In this document: piece by piece, positions 52,343 through 61,458 of the stretch
How positions within the stretch are numbered: position 1 is the first letter of the stretch
Layout: each line of letters starts with the position of its first letter
Origin: Leifsonia aquatica
GTDB taxonomy: Bacteria; Actinomycetota; Actinomycetes; Actinomycetales; Microbacteriaceae
Length of the DNA stretch: 64,000 bases
Assembly: GCF_014190775.1 (NCBI RefSeq)
Contig: NZ_JACHVP010000001.1
Span: 1,798,001 to 1,862,000 of the forward strand
Reading direction: 5' to 3'
Program-made: the position numbers and the translations under genes
Notes under the pieces: model-generated
What the model saw: only the letters and a program-made list of their open reading frames with translations
The model's database searches: none
Told to the model about the DNA's origin: nothing

Positions 52343-53488
52343 ATGAGCATCATCCGATCCGAACGCACCGCCGCCGGCCTCCTGCTCGGAGCCGCCGCCC
52401 TCGGCCTCCTGCTGGCGAACACCGCCGCCGGCCCCGCCCTGGTCGACCTCCAGCACGCGCATCTGGGCTTCGGCCCGGTCGACCTCAGCGTGGGCCACTG
52501 GATCAGCGACGGGCTCCTCGCCGTGTTCTTCTTCATCGTCGCGGTGGAGCTGAAGCACGAGCTGGTGGCCGGCGAGCTCAACTCGTTCGCGAAGGCGATC
52601 CATCCCGCGATCGCCGCCGTCGCGGGCGTCGCCGTGCCCGCCCTCGTCTATCTCGCGTTCAGCGCGGGCAGCGGGCTGGAGGCGGGCTGGCCCATCCCGA
52701 CCGCCACCGACATCGCGTTCGCGCTCGGGGTGCTCGCCGTGTTCGGTCGAGGGCTGCCCAACCGGCTGCGCGTGTTCCTGCTGGCCCTCGCGGTGCTGGA
52801 CGACCTGATCGCCATCCTGATCATCGCGGTCTTCTTCACCACCGACCCGAACATCCTGGAGCTCGTGCTCGCGGCCGTGACCGTGACGGCGTTCGGGCTG
52901 CTCAGCCGGATGCTGCGCGGCCGGATGCGCGGGCCCGTGGCGGTGCTGATGGTGCTGATCGCCGTGCTCACCTGGTGGCTGGTCTACGACTCCGGGGTGC
53001 ACGCCACCATCGCGGGCGTCGCCCTCGGTCTCGTGATGGCCCGCCGACCCGCCGGCCGCGTCACGCACGCGCTGGAGCCGTGGTCGAACGGGCTGATCCT
53101 GCCGCTGTTCGCTTTCTCGGCGGCGCTGGTCGTCATCCCTTCGGTCGCGCCGTCGGAACTCTCCCCGGCCTTCTGGGGCATCCTGATCGCCCTGCCGGTC
53201 GGCAAGCTGATCGGCATCACGCTCGGCGGTTGGCTGGGCTCGTTCACGCGCAGCAGGGAGGAGCGGGCGCGCATCTCGCTGTTCGGGCTCGTGGCGATCG
53301 GCGCCCTCGGAGGGATCGGCTTCACGGTGTCCCTGCTGATGAACGAGCTGGCGTTCGCGGGCGACGACCTCGTGCGATCGGAGGGCACGCTGGCCGTGCT
53401 GCTCGGTTCCGGCGTCTCGATCGTGCTCGCCGGCATCCTGGTGTCGCTGCTCGCGCGCCGCTACCGCCGCCTCCACCCGCGCGCGTAG
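52343..53488 (+). CDS. nhaA: Na+/H+ antiporter NhaA
   Basis: 381 residues from ATG 52343. NhaA signatures: FFFIVAVELKHELVAGEL, PTATDIAFALGVLAVFG (Asp 123, the E. coli Asp133 equivalent), and LALAVLDDLIAILIIA with the Asp 153-Asp 154 ion site. GIGFTVSLLMNELAF includes the later helices; a Lys corresponding to E. coli Lys300 is plausible in LPVGKLIGITLGGWLGS. It exchanges internal Na+ for protons and maintains pH/sodium homeostasis. Confidence 0.96.
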   Translation: MSIIRSERTAAGLLLGAAALGLLLANTAAGPALVDLQHAHLGFGPVDLSVGHWISDGLLAVFFFIVAVELKHELVAGELNSFAKAIHPAIAAVAGVAVPALVYLAFSAGSGLEAGWPIPTATDIAFALGVLAVFGRGLPNRLRVFLLALAVLDDLIAILIIAVFFTTDPNILELVLAAVTVTAFGLLSRMLRGRMRGPVAVLMVLIAVLTWWLVYDSGVHATIAGVALGLVMARRPAGRVTHALEPWSNGLILPLFAFSAALVVIPSVAPSELSPAFWGILIALPVGKLIGITLGGWLGSFTRSREERARISLFGLVAIGALGGIGFTVSLLMNELAFAGDDLVRSEGTLAVLLGSGVSIVLAGILVSLLARRYRRLHPRA

Positions 53489-53530
53489 CGGAGGAGATCA
53501 GCCCTATAGGTCGGCCGGATCTCAGGGAAT

Positions 53531-53567
53531 GGAGGAGATGTCGGGGAATCTGCTCGACATCTCCTCC
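53531..53567. terminator. Hairpin between convergent nhaA and mfd
   Basis: 13-bp perfect stem GGAGGAGATGTCG / CGACATCTCCTCC (53531-53543 with 53555-53567), 11-base loop, 43 bases past the nhaA stop and 22 before the mfd stop. Likely bidirectional terminator. Confidence 0.7.
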
Positions 53568-53588
53568 GTTGGCAGCGCAATGCGGCGG

Positions 53589-56500
53589 TCAGGCGGCGGG
53601 CTCGGTCGCGGGTTCGGGGACGGGGAAGAGGGCGCCGAGGAGGGTGGCGACCCACTCGATGAGGGCGGCGTCGTCGACGGGCTCGCCGTTCACGCGCGGC
53701 AGCGGGACCATGGCGACCTTGGGCGCCGCGTGGTACTTCGACCCCGGGTACATGCGCTGCAGCCGCACTTGGAGGGAGTCGGGCAGGATGGCGGGCGCGA
53801 GCCGCAGGTTGGAGCCCATGGCCACGACCTCGCCGAGACCGGCCTTCTGGGCGGCGCGGCGGAGGCGGGACACGGCGACGAGGTTCAGCACCTGCACGGG
53901 CGGCTCGCCGTAGCGGTCCGTCATCTCCTCGAGGACGAGGTCGATCTGGCCGTCCTTCGAGGTTGGCGCGCTCGCGGACGACAGCTTCTGGTAGGCCTCG
54001 AGCCGCAGCCGCTCGCTGTCGACGTACTCCTCCGGGATGTGCGCATCCACCGGCAGCTCGAGTCGCAGCTCGGTCTGCCCCTCCGCGACCTCGCCGCGGA
54101 ACGTGGACACGGCCTCGCCGATCATCCGCAGATAGAGGTCGAAGCCGACGCCGGCGATGTGGCCGGACTGCTCGCCGCCCAGGAGGTTGCCCGCACCGCG
54201 GATCTCGAGGTCCTTGAGGGCGACCTGCATGCCGCTGCCGAGGTCGTTGTTGGCTGCGATCGTGGAGAGGCGGTCGTGCGCGGTCTCGCTGAGCGGCTTG
54301 TTCTCGTCCCAGAGGAAGTACGCGTACGCCCGCTCGCGGCCACGGCCGACGCGGCCGCGCAGCTGGTGGAGCTGGCTCAGGCCGTACTTGTCGGCGCGGT
54401 CGATGATGATCGTGTTCGCGTTCGAGATGTCGAGGCCGGTCTCGATGATCGTCGTCGACACGAGCACGTCGAACCGGCGCTCCCAGAAGTCGACCACGAC
54501 CTGCTCCAGCGCGTGCTCGTTCATCTTGCCGTGCGCGACGCCGATGCGCGCCTCCGGCACCAGTTCGGCCAGCTTGGCGGCCGTCGCCGAGATCGAGCCG
54601 ACGCGGTTGTGCACGAAGAACACCTGGCCCTCGCGCAGCAGCTCGCGCCGGATGGCGGCCGCGACCTGCTTGTCCGAGTACGGTCCGACGAACGTGAGGA
54701 TCGGGTGGCGGTCCTCCGGGGGCGTCGCCAGCGTCGACATCTCACGGATGCCGGTGACGGCCATCTCGAGCGTGCGCGGGATGGGCGTCGCGCTCATCGC
54801 CAGGATGTCGACGTTGGTCTTGAGCTTCTTGAGCTGGTCCTTGTGTTCGACGCCGAAGCGCTGCTCCTCGTCGATGATGACGAGGCCGAGGTCCTTGAAC
54901 GACACCCCCTCGGCGAGGATGCGGTGGGTGCCGATGACGATGTCGACCGTGCCGTCGGCCATGCCCGCCAGCGTCTCCCGCGCCTCCTTGTCGGTCTGGA
55001 AGCGGCTCAGCTGGCGAAGGTGCACCGGGAAGCCGGCGAACCGCTCGAGGAAGGTCTCGGCGTGCTGCTTGACGAGCAGCGTGGTCGGCACGAGCATCGC
55101 GACCTGCTTGCCGTCCTGGATGGCCTTGAACGCCGCCCGCACCGCGATCTCGGTCTTGCCGAAGCCGACGTCGCCCGAGATGAGGCGGTCCATCGGGATG
55201 GGCCGCTCCATGTCGGCCTTCACCTCGTCGATGGTCTGCAGCTGGTCCAGCGTCTCCGCGAACGGGAACGCCTCCTCCAGCTCGTGCTGCCAGGGCGTGT
55301 CGGGCCCGAACGCGTAGCCCTTGCTGGCCATGCGCGCGGAGTAGAGCTTGACGAGCTCGACCGCGATGTCGCGGACGGCCTTGCGGGCGCGCCCCTTCGC
55401 GGCCGACCAGTCGCTGCCGCCCATCTTGCTCAGCTGCGGGGCCTCCCCGCCGACGTAGCGGCTCAGGAGGTCGAGCTGATCGGTCGGGACGAAGAGCTTG
55501 TCGCCGGGATAGCCGCGCTTGGAGGGGGCGTACTCCAGCACGAGGTACTCGCGCTTGGACTTGACGGCGTTGCGGCCGCCGCTCGACACCTCCCGCTGCG
55601 TGAGCTCGACGAACTTGCCGATGCCGTGCGTCTCGTGCACGACGTAGTCGCCGGGCTTGAGCTGCATCGGGTCGACGACGTCCTTGCGGCGCGCGGCGAG
55701 CTTCTTCACCTGGCGCGAGTCGTAGCCGATGGTGCGGCCGTAGAACTCGCTCTCGCCCACCACGGCCAGCTTGATCTCGGGCACCTCGAAGCCGTGCTCG
55801 ACGTTGGCCTTCAGGAGGTACGCGATGCCGGGCTCGGGATCGACCGGGAACTCGTCGACCGGGCGCGCGGGCAACTCGGCCTCGCCGAGCACCTGGGCAG
55901 CGCGCTCGACCAGGCCGTTGCCCTCGGCGACGACGGCGACGCGCCAGCCGTCGCGCAGGCGCGCGGCCACGTGGCCCACCGCCCCGGAGACGTTGCCCTG
56001 GAAGCTCGGGACGGCCTCCGCCGCGATGCGGACCTGGAGGTGCTCCTCGATCTCGCGATGCTCGGGCAGGATGTCGTCGGCCTGGAACCCGCTCATCGTC
56101 CACCACGGGTGGTCCTGCGCGGGCGCCCCGGGACGGCTGAACTTCACGGAGTCGTGCAGCTTCTGCAACGTGAGGAAGTCGCCCGCGGCCAGGTCGATCG
56201 GGGCCGCGGCGCCCACGGTCGCGGCGCTCCACGCTGCGGAGAGGAACTCGCGGTTCGTCTCCGCGAGGCTGACGGCGCGGGAGGCCACCCGCTCCGGGGA
56301 GAACACGGCGACGGCGGCGCCGTCGGGCAGGTAGTGGGTGAGCGGAACGAGCCGGTCGACCAGGGCGGGGGCGAGCGACTCCATCCCCTCGACCGGGATG
56401 CCCTCGCCGATCTTGGCGAGCATCCCGGACAGGCTCGGGAACTCGTGCTCCATCTCCCGCGCGCGCTGACGGACCGACTCGCTGAGCAGCAGCTCGCGGC

Positions 56501-57206
56501 TCGGCGGCAGCGCCACCGACGGGATGGGCTCGGGCAGGGAGCGCTGATCGGCCACCGAGAACGCGCGGATCTGCTCCACCTCGTCGCCGAAGAAGTCGAC
56601 GCGATAGGGGTGGTCGGCCGTGGGCGGGAAGACGTCGAGGATGCCGCCGCGCACCGCGAACTCGCCGCGGCGCGTGACCATGTCGACGCGCGCATAGGCG
56701 AGGTCGACCAGTTGCGAGGCGAGGCCCGCGAGGTCGAAGCCGCGGCCTCCCGCGACGAGGTCGGTCGTCGCGTAGTCGGTCAGGTTGTCGGCCAGCGGCT
56801 GCAGGGCGGCGCGCACCGAGGCGACGAGGACGAACGGCTTCGTGCGGTCCCCGGTGCCCCAGTCGACGAGGCGGCGCAGGGCGGTGAGGCGCTTGCCGAC
56901 GATCTCGGCGCTCGGGCTGAGGCGCTCGTGCGGGAGCGTCTCCCAGGCGGGGAACTCCACGATCTCGGCCTCGGGCAGCACGCAGGGCAGGGCGGCGCGG
57001 ACGGCCTCCGATTCGCGACCCGTGGCGGTGATGACCAGCACCGCCTGCGACGCGTTCTGCTCGGCGCGGCGGCGCACGAGGCCGGCGAGCAGCGGGGCAC
57101 GCAGTCCGTCTGTGAGCGAGAAGTCGGCGTCGCGGCCGGCGTACGTGAGTGCGTCAGCGAACGTGGAGGCGCGCTGAAGCGCCGTGATCAAGCCCTGGAG
57201 TATCAC
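53589..57206 (-). CDS. mfd: Transcription-repair coupling factor Mfd
   Basis: 1205 residues from GTG 57204-57206; the family usually has about 1150-1200. An N-terminal UvrB-homology region (LPHERLSPSAEIVGKRL and AVRGGILDVFPP) precedes the RNA-polymerase interaction domain (about 470-545; DYVVHETHGIGKFVELTQREV). The translocase follows with Walker A GDVGFGKTEIAVRAAF, DEEQRFGVEHK (Walker B) and SATPIPRTLEMA, then the helicase motif VGRGRERAYAYF and the TRCF domain. It dislodges stalled RNA polymerase and recruits UvrA. Confidence 0.97.
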   Translation of the reverse strand: MILQGLITALQRASTFADALTYAGRDADFSLTDGLRAPLLAGLVRRRAEQNASQAVLVITATGRESEAVRAALPCVLPEAEIVEFPAWETLPHERLSPSAEIVGKRLTALRRLVDWGTGDRTKPFVLVASVRAALQPLADNLTDYATTDLVAGGRGFDLAGLASQLVDLAYARVDMVTRRGEFAVRGGILDVFPPTADHPYRVDFFGDEVEQIRAFSVADQRSLPEPIPSVALPPSRELLLSESVRQRAREMEHEFPSLSGMLAKIGEGIPVEGMESLAPALVDRLVPLTHYLPDGAAVAVFSPERVASRAVSLAETNREFLSAAWSAATVGAAAPIDLAAGDFLTLQKLHDSVKFSRPGAPAQDHPWWTMSGFQADDILPEHREIEEHLQVRIAAEAVPSFQGNVSGAVGHVAARLRDGWRVAVVAEGNGLVERAAQVLGEAELPARPVDEFPVDPEPGIAYLLKANVEHGFEVPEIKLAVVGESEFYGRTIGYDSRQVKKLAARRKDVVDPMQLKPGDYVVHETHGIGKFVELTQREVSSGGRNAVKSKREYLVLEYAPSKRGYPGDKLFVPTDQLDLLSRYVGGEAPQLSKMGGSDWSAAKGRARKAVRDIAVELVKLYSARMASKGYAFGPDTPWQHELEEAFPFAETLDQLQTIDEVKADMERPIPMDRLISGDVGFGKTEIAVRAAFKAIQDGKQVAMLVPTTLLVKQHAETFLERFAGFPVHLRQLSRFQTDKEARETLAGMADGTVDIVIGTHRILAEGVSFKDLGLVIIDEEQRFGVEHKDQLKKLKTNVDILAMSATPIPRTLEMAVTGIREMSTLATPPEDRHPILTFVGPYSDKQVAAAIRRELLREGQVFFVHNRVGSISATAAKLAELVPEARIGVAHGKMNEHALEQVVVDFWERRFDVLVSTTIIETGLDISNANTIIIDRADKYGLSQLHQLRGRVGRGRERAYAYFLWDENKPLSETAHDRLSTIAANNDLGSGMQVALKDLEIRGAGNLLGGEQSGHIAGVGFDLYLRMIGEAVSTFRGEVAEGQTELRLELPVDAHIPEEYVDSERLRLEAYQKLSSASAPTSKDGQIDLVLEEMTDRYGEPPVQVLNLVAVSRLRRAAQKAGLGEVVAMGSNLRLAPAILPDSLQVRLQRMYPGSKYHAAPKVAMVPLPRVNGEPVDDAALIEWVATLLGALFPVPEPATEPAA

Positions 57207-57216
57207 TCGGCAGAGT

Positions 57217-57912
57217 CTACGCGGCGCCCCCGACAGCGCGGAGGGGAAGGGGTGCCAGTCCGCCCGCGGCATCGATCGTCCGCCACAGCGCCGAGCCGGG
57301 CGTCGCCGCCGCCGCGGAGAACCCGTCCCCGCGGCGCGCATCCAGGCTCAGATCTCCGTGGCGCGGGAGGAGACGGGTGTCGCCCGCGAGCACGGTCAGT
57401 CCGGCGAATCCGTCGAGCTCGGCCACGCCCGCCTTCACCAGAGCCTCCTTGGCCGTCCAGGCCAGCAGGAAGACGGCCTCGGGGTCGGCGCTCTCGCTCA
57501 GGAGGCGACGTTCGGTCGCCGAGAGCACCGTGGCGATCGGATGGCCGCCACGCCGCATGCCTGTCTCGACGTCGACGCCGAGCCTCCCGGGCGCGACCGC
57601 GGCTGCGACCACCCCGTGCGCGTGCGACCAGGAGAGGTGGAGGCCGGCGGGGCTCGGTTGCGGGCGTCCGTGCGGTCCGCCGCACGTGTCGCACCGCTGG
57701 ACGAGCTGCCCGGCCGCGAACGGCTCGTCGCTCAGAGCCCGATGGGCCGCCGCAGCGAGCAGTCGGGCCGCGGTGAAGTCGTCGCGATCCGCGGTGGCGC
57801 GCAGGCGGTCGCGCCGTTCTGCGGCCTCCGGCGCGAGCGGCTCGTCGGGCAGCGCCGCGAGCACCCGCGCCGTGCGCGCGACGAGCACGAGAGCCGGGCC
57901 GGAGGGGATCAC
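57217..57912 (-). CDS. 4'-phosphopantetheinyl transferase superfamily protein (Sfp-type)
   Basis: 231 residues from GTG 57910-57912. Catalytic motifs are LGVDVE (Asp 114, Glu 116, Mg binding) and AWTAKEALVKA (Glu 156, Lys 160). The N-terminal half has SWSHAHGVVAAAVAP and an unusual Cys pair RCDTCGGPHG. Sfp-type enzymes attach 4'-phosphopantetheine to carrier proteins of PKS/NRPS pathways. No such pathway lies in this window. It follows the mfd start by 10 bases. Confidence 0.88.
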   Translation of the reverse strand: MIPSGPALVLVARTARVLAALPDEPLAPEAAERRDRLRATADRDDFTAARLLAAAAHRALSDEPFAAGQLVQRCDTCGGPHGRPQPSPAGLHLSWSHAHGVVAAAVAPGRLGVDVETGMRRGGHPIATVLSATERRLLSESADPEAVFLLAWTAKEALVKAGVAELDGFAGLTVLAGDTRLLPRHGDLSLDARRGDGFSAAAATPGSALWRTIDAAGGLAPLPLRAVGGAA

Positions 57913-57948
57913 GGCTTCACTGTAGGCGAGCGCCGCACGCGGGTGTGG

Positions 57949-58653
57949 TCAGATCCACCCGTCGAGGGCTCGCATGAAGCCCTCGTGGTCGTCGCGGTTG
58001 ATGACGTGGCCCGACCCCTCGACCACGCGCACCGCGAAGCCGGCGTCGCGCAGCCCGTCGGCGACCTCCGGCTTCACCAGATGCGAGTTGTCGGCGAGCA
58101 TCACGAGCGAGGGCACCATCATGGTCGTCGGCGCGCGCATGACGCTCGGCGCGAGCACGCTCGGGATGGCGGCGCGATCGAACGCGCGGAACGACTCGAC
58201 CTCGATGGCGACATCGGCCGGATCCCACCGCGGATTGCGCTTGGCGATCCGCGCGGCGGACTGCCGGGCCAGGGTGCGCAGGAAGGCGGGCGCCAGCATC
58301 AACTGGAACCAGTTGGCCGCGGGGCACGAGAAGGCCGGGTCCACGTAGACGACGCGCTGCGGCCGGAGCCGTTCGACGGCGAGGCTCACGGTGAGCCCGC
58401 CGAGGGAGTGGCCCATGACGAGCTCGGGTTCGGCCGGCACCGTGTCCACGATGTCCTGCGCCATGAGCTCGGCGGAGTACTCGCCGGCTCGGCGGCTGTG
58501 CCCGTGGCCGCGCAGATCGACGGCGATCACGTGGTACCCGCGCTCGGCGAGCACCGGGCCGACCCGCCGCCAGTTGCGGGAGTCCGACATCACGCCGTGG
58601 ACCAGGACCGCGTATCGGTCTCCGTGACCCCACTCGCGCGTGAACAGCTCCAT
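57949..58653 (-). CDS. Alpha/beta-hydrolase
   Basis: 234 residues from ATG 58651-58653. Oxyanion region AVLVHGVMSDSRNWRRVGPVLAERGYHVIAVDLRGHGHS; nucleophile elbow VMGHSLGGLTVSL (Ser about 97); the acid residue is probably in LVMLADNSHL and the catalytic His is in GSGHVINRDDHEGF. These are typical of an alpha/beta-fold esterase or lipase; the substrate is unknown. Confidence 0.86.
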   Translation of the reverse strand: MELFTREWGHGDRYAVLVHGVMSDSRNWRRVGPVLAERGYHVIAVDLRGHGHSRRAGEYSAELMAQDIVDTVPAEPELVMGHSLGGLTVSLAVERLRPQRVVYVDPAFSCPAANWFQLMLAPAFLRTLARQSAARIAKRNPRWDPADVAIEVESFRAFDRAAIPSVLAPSVMRAPTTMMVPSLVMLADNSHLVKPEVADGLRDAGFAVRVVEGSGHVINRDDHEGFMRALDGWI

Positions 58654-58796
58654 GGCGCACACGGTACGACCGCGCGCTGTGCGCCGACTGAACAGTCTCC
58701 CGGCACGGCCTGTGCGCGGTTCGGACGCGATCGCGACGCCGGTATCCGCTATTCTTCGGCTCGACGGCGTGCCGGACGCCGCACAGAGGAGCCCCG

Positions 58797-59408
58797 ATGT
58801 CCGACTCTCCCGAGCAGCAGCCTGCTCAGCCTCAGCCGTTCGTCCCGCCCGTGGCCCCGCCGCTGTTCGCCCCGCAGCAGGCGTACCCGCAGCAGCAGGC
58901 GTACCCGCAGCAGCAGCCGTACCCGCAGCAGCAGGCGTACCCGCAGCAGCAGCCGTACCCGCAGCAGCAGCCGTACCCGCAGCAGTACGGCGTGGCGCCC
59001 GGGCCCGGCTGGGCGCAGGCAGCACCGCAGCCCCCGCGATCGCGGGCCCTCGGCATCGTGTCGATGGCGCTCGCCCTGGCCGTGTTCGTGCTGTCCGTCG
59101 TCGCCTCGACCATCGTCGGGGCCGCGGCCGGGCCGCTCGCTCGGCGCACCGCGACCAGTTTCTCCTTCAATACGGGCTCCCTGTCGCCGGAGCAGGCGGA
59201 GGCGTTCGCGCCGATCGGAGTGCTCATGGGCGCGCAGATGCTGCTCGGCACTCTTCTCGGGATCGTCGCCCTGGTGCTCGGCATCGTCGCCGTGGCCACG
59301 AAGCGCGGACGCCCCTTCGGCATCGTCGGGATCGTCGCTGCGGCGGCCGCACCGATCGTGTCGTTCATCGTGTATACCGTGGTCCTCGCCGCATCGGTGC
59401 CGGCCTAG
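58797..59408 (+). CDS. Q/P-repeat DUF4190-like membrane protein
   Basis: 203 residues from ATG 58797. Residues about 29-64 consist of six tandem 6-residue units (A/P)YPQQQ encoded by 18-bp repeats. The C-terminal half has three membrane helices: ALGIVSMALALAVFVLSVV, IGVLMGAQMLLGTLLGIVALVLGIVAVATKRG, GIVGIVAAAAAPIVSFIV, a DUF4190-type arrangement. Such proteins are poorly characterised. The low-complexity region could bind partners or wall material. Confidence 0.75.
   Translation: MSDSPEQQPAQPQPFVPPVAPPLFAPQQAYPQQQAYPQQQPYPQQQAYPQQQPYPQQQPYPQQYGVAPGPGWAQAAPQPPRSRALGIVSMALALAVFVLSVVASTIVGAAAGPLARRTATSFSFNTGSLSPEQAEAFAPIGVLMGAQMLLGTLLGIVALVLGIVAVATKRGRPFGIVGIVAAAAAPIVSFIVYTVVLAASVPA
58881..58988 (+). 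repeat. Tandem 18-bp repeat (six units) in coding sequence
   Basis: Six imperfect 18-bp units encode the AYPQQQ/PYPQQQ run. They are potential sites of length variation between strains. Confidence 0.85.
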
Positions 59409-59417
59409 GCCCCACGC

Positions 59418-59470
59418 ATTCGTGACGAATGTCGGGAAAGCGGCGCGCTTTCGCGACATTCGTCACGAAT
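59418..59470. repeat. Intergenic palindromic repeat (family A, copy 2)
   Basis: Outer arms 59418-59434 with 59454-59470 (17 bp, perfect) and inner arms 59436-59442 with 59446-59452 (7 bp) are separated by one G-G mismatch, giving a near-continuous hairpin over 53 bases with a GCG loop. It lies between convergent DUF4190-like and pth genes. The outer arm contains ATTCGTGACGAATGTCGG, nearly identical to the core of the element at 18261-18320. Confidence 0.8.
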
Positions 59471-59488
59471 ATCGGGAGCGCGCGGCCG

Positions 59489-60088
59489 TCAGCGGGCGGT
59501 GTGGAACCGGTTCTGGGCGGCCGTGAGGCCCTCGCCCGCGATCTGCTCCACCGCGTCCGCGGCGTCGCCGACGAGGATCGGGAGGTTCTTGCGCTCCTCG
59601 GCGCTGAACGCCTTGAGCACGTGGTCCGCCGCGGCCTGCGAACCGGGAGGACGGCCGACGCCGACGCGCACGCGGGTGAAGTCGCCGGTGCCGGTCGCCG
59701 CGATCACGTCGCGGACGCCGTTGTGGCCGCCGTGGCCGCCACCGTGCTTGAGGCGCACGGTGTCGAACGGGATGTCGAGCTCGTCGTGCACCACGATCAG
59801 GCGCGAGGGATCCAGCGAGTAGAAGCGCAGCAGCTGCGAGACCGGGCCGCCGGACACGTTCATGAAGGTGTTCGGCTTGGCCAGCACGAACCGCGGCCCG
59901 CCCGGGGCGAGACGCCCCTCGGCCACGGTGGAGTTCGTCTTGTGGGTCTTGAAGGTGAGGCCGCCGCGCGAGGCGAGCTCGTCAAGCACCATCTGACCCA
60001 CGTTGTGACGGGTGGCGGCGTAGCCGGGCCCGGGGTTACCGAGCCCGACCACGAGCCAGGGTCCGTCCGTCGGACGGGATGATTCCAT
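59489..60088 (-). CDS. pth: Peptidyl-tRNA hydrolase
   Basis: 199 residues from ATG 60086-60088. Catalytic His 28 in ATRHNVG, with LVVGLGNPGPGY, LAKPNTFMNVSG (Asn) and VVHDELDIPFDTVRLKHGGGHGGHNG (Asp). It releases tRNA from peptidyl-tRNA. It follows rplY by 9 bases on the same strand, a common bacterial pairing. Confidence 0.96.
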   Translation of the reverse strand: MESSRPTDGPWLVVGLGNPGPGYAATRHNVGQMVLDELASRGGLTFKTHKTNSTVAEGRLAPGGPRFVLAKPNTFMNVSGGPVSQLLRFYSLDPSRLIVVHDELDIPFDTVRLKHGGGHGGHNGVRDVIAATGTGDFTRVRVGVGRPPGSQAAADHVLKAFSAEERKNLPILVGDAADAVEQIAGEGLTAAQNRFHTAR

Positions 60089-60097
60089 CGGGAGTGA

Positions 60098-60709
60098 CTA
60101 CTCCGCGGCCTCGGTGGCGGCAGCGTCGTCCGCAGCCTCGGCGGTCTCGTCGTCGTCGGCGCGCACGGCGGCCGGGACGAGCACGTTGAGGATGAGGAGG
60201 TCCTCGTCCTCGGCCAGGGCGGCACCCTTCGGGAGGGTGAAGTCCTTGGCGTGGAACTGGGTGCCCTCGGCGGCGCCCTCCACGTCGAGAACGATGTTCT
60301 CGGGGATGTGGGTGGCCTCGACCTCGAGACGGAGGGTGTTGACCTCGAGCACCGCGATGGTGCCCGGGTAGGGCTCGCCCTGCACGTGCACGGGGACCTC
60401 GACGGAAACCTTCTCGCCGCTCTTGATGACGATGAGGTCGAGGTGCTCGATGATCTGGAGCACCGGGTCCTTCTGGACGTCCTTGACGAGGACGAGCTGG
60501 TCCGTGCCCGCGATGTCGAGCTGGAGGACGGCGTTCGCCTTGCGGAGCAGCAGGCCGACCTGGTGCGCCGGCACGGTGACGTGCTGCGGGTCGGTGCCGT
60601 GGCCGTAGATGACGGCGGGGATCTTGCCGGCGGCGCGGATCTTGCGGGCAGCGCCCTTGCCGAAGCTGTCGCGGACCTCTGCGACGACCTTGTTGGACTC
60701 GTCAGCCAT
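60098..60709 (-). CDS. rplY: 50S ribosomal protein L25/general stress protein Ctc
   Basis: 203 residues from ATG 60707-60709 with AAGGAGA upstream. The N-terminal 5S-rRNA-binding domain: DSFGKGAARKIRAAGKIPAVIYG and VLVKDVQKDPVL. The TL5/CTC C-terminal domain: VEVPVHVQGEPYPGTIAVLEVN, followed by an acidic Ala/Glu-rich tail. It is the long, CTC-type form. Confidence 0.95.
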   Translation of the reverse strand: MADESNKVVAEVRDSFGKGAARKIRAAGKIPAVIYGHGTDPQHVTVPAHQVGLLLRKANAVLQLDIAGTDQLVLVKDVQKDPVLQIIEHLDLIVIKSGEKVSVEVPVHVQGEPYPGTIAVLEVNTLRLEVEATHIPENIVLDVEGAAEGTQFHAKDFTLPKGAALAEDEDLLILNVLVPAAVRADDDETAEAADDAAATEAAE

Positions 60710-60888
60710 GATGTTCTCCTTGCCGGCCGGAGGCCGGGGATCGGGGCGAGCGGTGCTCGCAGTGTGGGATTGTCGACTCGAGCGCATCGAGGTGCGCGAG
60801 GAAAGACTGCGAAGCCTGCTCCACCGCGTCGATCACGGAAGCCTGCGGAACACCGCCAGCTTCCCTCGCCGAAGTTCAGTGACTGAGT

Positions 60889-61458
60889 CTACCGGAATTC
60901 TGCGCGGGCGCGGTCCGCGATCGTCGCGGCCAGCGCATCCGGGGTCTCGGCGATGCTCAGGCGCAGCCCGGGCTCGTCGTCCTGCAGCGGCTGGAGGGTC
61001 GCCAGCTGCGAGGCGAGGAGGGACGGCGGCATGAAATGGCCGGGGCGCACCATCCGGGCCGCCAGCTCCTGCTCGGTGCCGTCGAGCTCGGCGAAGAGGG
61101 TCGCCGGGGCGTGCGAGCGGATGCGGTCCCGGTAGACGCGCTTCAGCGCCGAGCAGGCGAGCACGAGGCCGTCGGCCGCTGCCTCGGCGAGGGTCAGCCC
61201 GACCGCGTCGAGCCATGGCTCGCGATCCGCGTCCGTCAGCGGGATGCCGGAGGCCATCTTCGCGACGTTGGCGGCGGGGTGCAGCGCATCCCCGTCCACG
61301 AAGACCACGCCGAGCCGTTCGGCGACGAGGGCGCCGACCGTGCTCTTGCCCGAGCCCGAGACGCCCATGACCACCACCAGCGGACCCACGGTCGCCCCTT
61401 CCGTTCGCGATCCCTCCAGTATGGTGCCGCGCGAGGGGAGGCTCTGCCCGGCCGTCAT
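60889..61458 (-). CDS. gntK: Gluconokinase
   Basis: 189 residues from ATG 61456-61458, overlapping the dehydrogenase stop (ATGA). P-loop GVSGSGKST (about 32-40). Further motifs are VDGDALHPAANVAKMASGIPLTDADREPWL (substrate binding), ACSALKRVYRDRIR and FMPPSLLASQLATLQPL, diagnostic of GntK. It phosphorylates gluconate to 6-phosphogluconate and is the last gene of the sugar-acid operon; 179 bp without a feature separates it from rplY. Confidence 0.93.
   Translation of the reverse strand: MTAGQSLPSRGTILEGSRTEGATVGPLVVVMGVSGSGKSTVGALVAERLGVVFVDGDALHPAANVAKMASGIPLTDADREPWLDAVGLTLAEAAADGLVLACSALKRVYRDRIRSHAPATLFAELDGTEQELAARMVRPGHFMPPSLLASQLATLQPLQDDEPGLRLSIAETPDALAATIADRARAEFR

Noticed and set aside
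53529-57776. A 1415-codon open frame opposite mfd
   Set aside because: Antisense shadow of mfd; the translation is a low-complexity Arg/Leu/Glu/Val mixture without domains.
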